Shown: positions 61,725 through 64,000 of the stretch, piece by piece
How the letters are laid out: every line of letters begins with the position of its first letter
Position numbering within the stretch: position 1 is the stretch's first letter
Assembly: GCA_964424115.1 (NCBI GenBank)
Contig: CAYRHN010000010.1
Span: 93,761-157,760 of the forward strand
Source of the DNA: CAYRHN01 sp964424115
GTDB taxonomy: Bacteria; Chloroflexota; Anaerolineae; Anaerolineales; Anaerolineaceae
Reading direction: 5' to 3'
Length of the DNA: 64,000 nucleotides
The notes under the pieces: generated by a model
Databases searched by the model: none
Seen by the model: only the letters and a program-made list of their open reading frames with translations
What the model was told of the DNA's origin: nothing
Made by a program: the position numbers and the translations under genes

Positions 61725-62707
61725 TCCCGCGATTGTTCGTAGATGCGCGCAATGATCTCTTCCAGCGGCGGGTCGGAGATAGTGATATCCATCACGCTGC
61801 CGTGCGCTGTCAGGCGCGCCAGGATGGCATCCACGGGGGTTTTGCGCGTGTCAAAGCGCAGCTTGGCTCCGTATTGCCCCGTCTTCAGGGTTTCGGCTCC
61901 CTCGATCTGAAAATCAGCCGTCACCTCCTCCGCATAGCGCACTCCCACCTCTTTGAAAGTCAGGTAATGCCGCTTCAGGGCCGAAACCTTGTCCTGGTAG
62001 ACGATCTGCCCGTGGTTGATGATGATCACTCGCTTGCACAGCGTTTCCAGGTCTCCGGCATCATGCGAGGTCAGCAGCATGCCTACCTGTTCTTGCTGAT
62101 TCATGGTCTTGATTGCGTCCCGGATGTGCTGTTTGGCTACCACGTCCAAGCCGATCGACGGCTCGTCAAGCAGCAGCAGGCGCGGCTTGTGCAGCAGCGA
62201 GGCGGCTACCTCGCAGCGCATGCGCTGCCCCAGCGAGAGCTTGCGCACCGGGGTTTCCAGCAGATCCTGGATCTCGAAAGCCTCGGCCAGCATTCCGATC
62301 CGTCTGCGCGTTTCGCGTTCGTCCATCTCGTAGATTTTTCCAAACAGCAGAAAGGTGTCCACCGCAGGAAGGTGGTACCACAGTTGCGGCCTTTGTCCAA
62401 AGACGGTACCGATCTGGTAGGCCAGTTTCTGGCGGTCTTTCCAGGGGGTGAAACCCAGGATATTGGCCTCCCCGCCCGAAGGATGCAAGATGCCGGTCAG
62501 GATCTTTATTGTGGTCGATTTTCCTGCCCCGTTCGGGCCGATGAAACCGAGTAGTTCGCCGGGTTCCATCTCAAAGGAGATCCCACGCACGGCTTCCACA
62601 GTGCGGAAATCCGGCTTCCACAGGGAGCGCAGGGATCCGCGGAATCCGGCAGCCTTGCGCTTGGATTGAAAGGTCTTGGTCAGGTTTTTGACGATGATGG
62701 CTGGCAT
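61721..62707 (-). CDS. ABC transporter ATPase
   Basis: 328 residues from ATG 62707 (GTG 62725 is less likely). Walker A GPNGAGKSTT, signature LSLGQRMRCE, Walker B LLLLDEPSIGLD and switch His in LLTSHD. The extra ~90-residue C-terminal domain is like that of natural-product and saccharide exporters. TATAAT ends 6 bases upstream and there is no ribosome site. It heads the five-gene operon that runs to 57362. Confidence 0.93.
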   Translation of the reverse strand: MPAIIVKNLTKTFQSKRKAAGFRGSLRSLWKPDFRTVEAVRGISFEMEPGELLGFIGPNGAGKSTTIKILTGILHPSGGEANILGFTPWKDRQKLAYQIGTVFGQRPQLWYHLPAVDTFLLFGKIYEMDERETRRRIGMLAEAFEIQDLLETPVRKLSLGQRMRCEVAASLLHKPRLLLLDEPSIGLDVVAKQHIRDAIKTMNQQEQVGMLLTSHDAGDLETLCKRVIIINHGQIVYQDKVSALKRHYLTFKEVGVRYAEEVTADFQIEGAETLKTGQYGAKLRFDTRKTPVDAILARLTAHGSVMDITISDPPLEEIIARIYEQSRE

Positions 62708-62713
62708 GGATTT

Positions 62714-62719
62714 ATTATA
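62714..62719 (-). promoter_or_regulatory. -10 box, leaderless start of the ABC-glycan operon
   Basis: TATAAT on the minus strand ends 6 bases (AAATCC) before ATG 62707. Confidence 0.6.
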
Positions 62720-62801
62720 TATCACGGTTATTTTTATGCTACACTAATTTGTCGTCCCTAAATCCCCTGGTTTTTCTTATCCATTTCAAGGAGTTCCCGG
62801 A

Positions 62802-63935
62802 ATGAAAAAATGGTTCCTCTTATTTTTAATATTCCTCTTCCTATCGGCCTGCCAAGCGACTGCACCTGCGGCCAGTCCGGCCTCAACGCGCGATCCTTCC
62901 AGCGGGCGCTGCGGGGATAATATTTGTAATGGCCCGGAAAACCAGACGAATTGCGAGATAGATTGCCGGGAGGAATTTCCCATGCCACCCGAGTTAATTA
63001 CTCGGACCGCGGAAGCAGCCCTGGCTACTTCTACCCCCACGTCACAGGCCGAAAAGCAGGTCCTGTACGTGGGTATCATGGTTCACCTGGAAGGCTGGAA
63101 TGATGACAAGAATGAGAATAGATTCGCGGATCATGTCCGCTTGATGCGCGAGTATGCCGGCCTGTTTGAGACCTACGGCGCCAAATTGACCTGGGAGAGC
63201 AAGGAAGTTACCGACGGCGTACTCAAGTGGGGGGATAATGTATTGTTGGAAATGCAGCAACGCGGTCACGGCATTGGGGTGCATGCCGATATCGGCGGTG
63301 AACGCGATTTCGACTGCTCGGTATTCGCAGATCAGTTACACGCCGCAAAGGTCAAACTGGAACAGCTTGGCGTGACCGTCCGGCATGTCTCTGGAAATAC
63401 CTCGCATTGCGACTGGGTCCAGGCCACCATCGATGCCGGCTACCAGTTCACCACCGGTCAGGTGGCTTACAGCGTCATGTCCTTTCCGGAAGATCAGCGC
63501 CCGGAAGAGTACCGCGATTGCCCAAATCCTGGCGCCTGCCACCAGGTATTCCCCCCCGACCTGGAAGATCGCATCACCCCCTGGCGTCCGGCATCTGGCG
63601 AAAATTGGCTGGCAAACGATCCAAACGCCCGGCTCGTTTTACTGCCCAGCAGCGGGGTCTTGCCTTGCCTGGAAGAAGATGCAGGTGGAAGCTCGTCGCA
63701 TAATTGCGAGTTCACCGAAAAGGACATCGACCTGTATTTTGAGGAACTGGAACAGGCTCTGGCACTTGCCCATCCCGGCCAGGTGAATACTTATTATGTG
63801 GCCTGGAGCTTCGGGCAGGAATTGGACATGGGATTGCTGGAGGAATGGTTGCAGCGGCTGGACGCCTATGTTCGAGATGGGCGCGTGATATGGAAGACTC
63901 TCCCAGAAATGTACGATCTCTTTGTGGATCAATAG
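62802..63935 (+). CDS. Lipoprotein with Cys-rich loop and deacetylase-like domain
   Basis: 377 residues. Lipobox LSAC, then the disulphide loop CGDNICNGPENQTNCEIDC, a short Ca-type motif seen in many secreted proteins. The main domain resembles a polysaccharide-deacetylase (CE4) or related barrel: GHGIGVHADIGGERDF and GNTSHCDWVQATIDAGYQF. The metal-binding His set is not fully clear by eye, so activity is unproven. AAGGAG lies 9 bases before the ATG. Divergent from the ABC-glycan operon, so a glycan role is plausible. Confidence 0.72.
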   Translation: MKKWFLLFLIFLFLSACQATAPAASPASTRDPSSGRCGDNICNGPENQTNCEIDCREEFPMPPELITRTAEAALATSTPTSQAEKQVLYVGIMVHLEGWNDDKNENRFADHVRLMREYAGLFETYGAKLTWESKEVTDGVLKWGDNVLLEMQQRGHGIGVHADIGGERDFDCSVFADQLHAAKVKLEQLGVTVRHVSGNTSHCDWVQATIDAGYQFTTGQVAYSVMSFPEDQRPEEYRDCPNPGACHQVFPPDLEDRITPWRPASGENWLANDPNARLVLLPSSGVLPCLEEDAGGSSSHNCEFTEKDIDLYFEELEQALALAHPGQVNTYYVAWSFGQELDMGLLEEWLQRLDAYVRDGRVIWKTLPEMYDLFVDQ

Positions 63936-63938
63936 CAC

Positions 63939-63980
63939 AAAAAAAGGGCCTGGACTTTGGCTCTTTGAGCGAAAGTCAGG
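63939..63980 (-). terminator. Terminator of a minus-strand gene beyond the right edge
   Basis: Stem 63949-63963 with 63967-63980 (one bulge, one mismatch) is followed on the minus strand by GGG-complement and seven T. It implies a leftward gene to the right of 64000. Confidence 0.5.
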
Positions 63981-64000
63981 AGGAGGAAGAAGAAGCGGGA

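Noticed and set aside
63939..63980. Hairpin after the deacetylase-like gene as its own terminator.
   Set aside because: The T-run is on the minus strand, before the hairpin when read rightward, so it suits a leftward gene from outside the window.

Overview
The window looks like a gene-dense segment of an Anaerolineae-type (Chloroflexota) chromosome. The clues are Thr/Pro-rich spacers behind membrane anchors and lipoboxes, many sensor and c-di-GMP proteins, an LCP protein, secreted proteins ending in an FLPxILR-like tail, and menaquinone and lipoate genes. This is a style-based inference; there is no rRNA or marker gene to prove it. I see no tRNA, rRNA, IS element, prophage or CRISPR array. 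No gap between genes exceeds about 210 bases, and several convergent genes abut or overlap at their stops.

Layout. 1-3066: end of a HisKA_2 histidine kinase coupled to a receiver-PAS-PAS-GAF-HD-GYP protein. 3067-6371: P-type cation ATPase, divergent from an orphan DNA methyltransferase. 6362-10869: envelope operon of a sensor kinase lacking its phospho-acceptor His, a LysM protein and an LCP protein. 11037-12221: kbl. 12300-12990: AT-rich islet with one unknown small gene. 12993-17808: XPB-N-like protein, then lipB, menaquinone methyltransferase, CDF exporter, zinc-ribbon protein and a lone receiver. 17843-21114: fatty acyl-AMP ligase, acyl carrier protein and MFS carrier behind an 11-bp-spaced repeat operator. 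21198-28072: bPH protein, SWIM/SNF2 pair, membrane PAS-HD-GYP protein. 28154-30231: ArsR-like regulator and MFS exporter with a textbook promoter and palindrome. 30283-36112: LLM oxidoreductase, DUF333 lipoprotein, degenerate GGDEF protein, membrane protein, lytic transglycosylase, nucleosidase and CinA-C amidase. 36160-41418: MoxR/DUF58/DUF4129 operon with a beta-propeller lipoprotein. 41565-43539: ECF sigma, anti-sigma and Nudix. 43544-53390: seven-gene run from a C39-like peptidase through sbcD, CNNM and sbcC to two glycosyltransferases and an ADP-ribosylglycohydrolase. 53521-55174: DUF47-PiT phosphate uptake. 55235-57294: tandem secreted LRR paralogues. 57362-62719: ABC-2 exporter with O-antigen-ligase-like and DUF2723 glycosyltransferase genes. 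62802-63935: deacetylase-like lipoprotein.

Two themes recur. At least six transcription units have a TATAAT-like -10 box ending only 6-7 bases before the start codon and no Shine-Dalgarno sequence, so they should make leaderless mRNAs. Inside operons, genes are coupled by 4-base ATGA/GTGA overlaps. Most content concerns the cell envelope (glycan polymerisation and transfer, LCP, LysM, lytic transglycosylase) and signalling (two HD-GYP proteins, one apparently dead GGDEF domain, two kinases). The least explained items are the acyl-AMP ligase/ACP/MFS cassette, the His-less kinase and the SbcCD/ADP-ribosylglycohydrolase operon.
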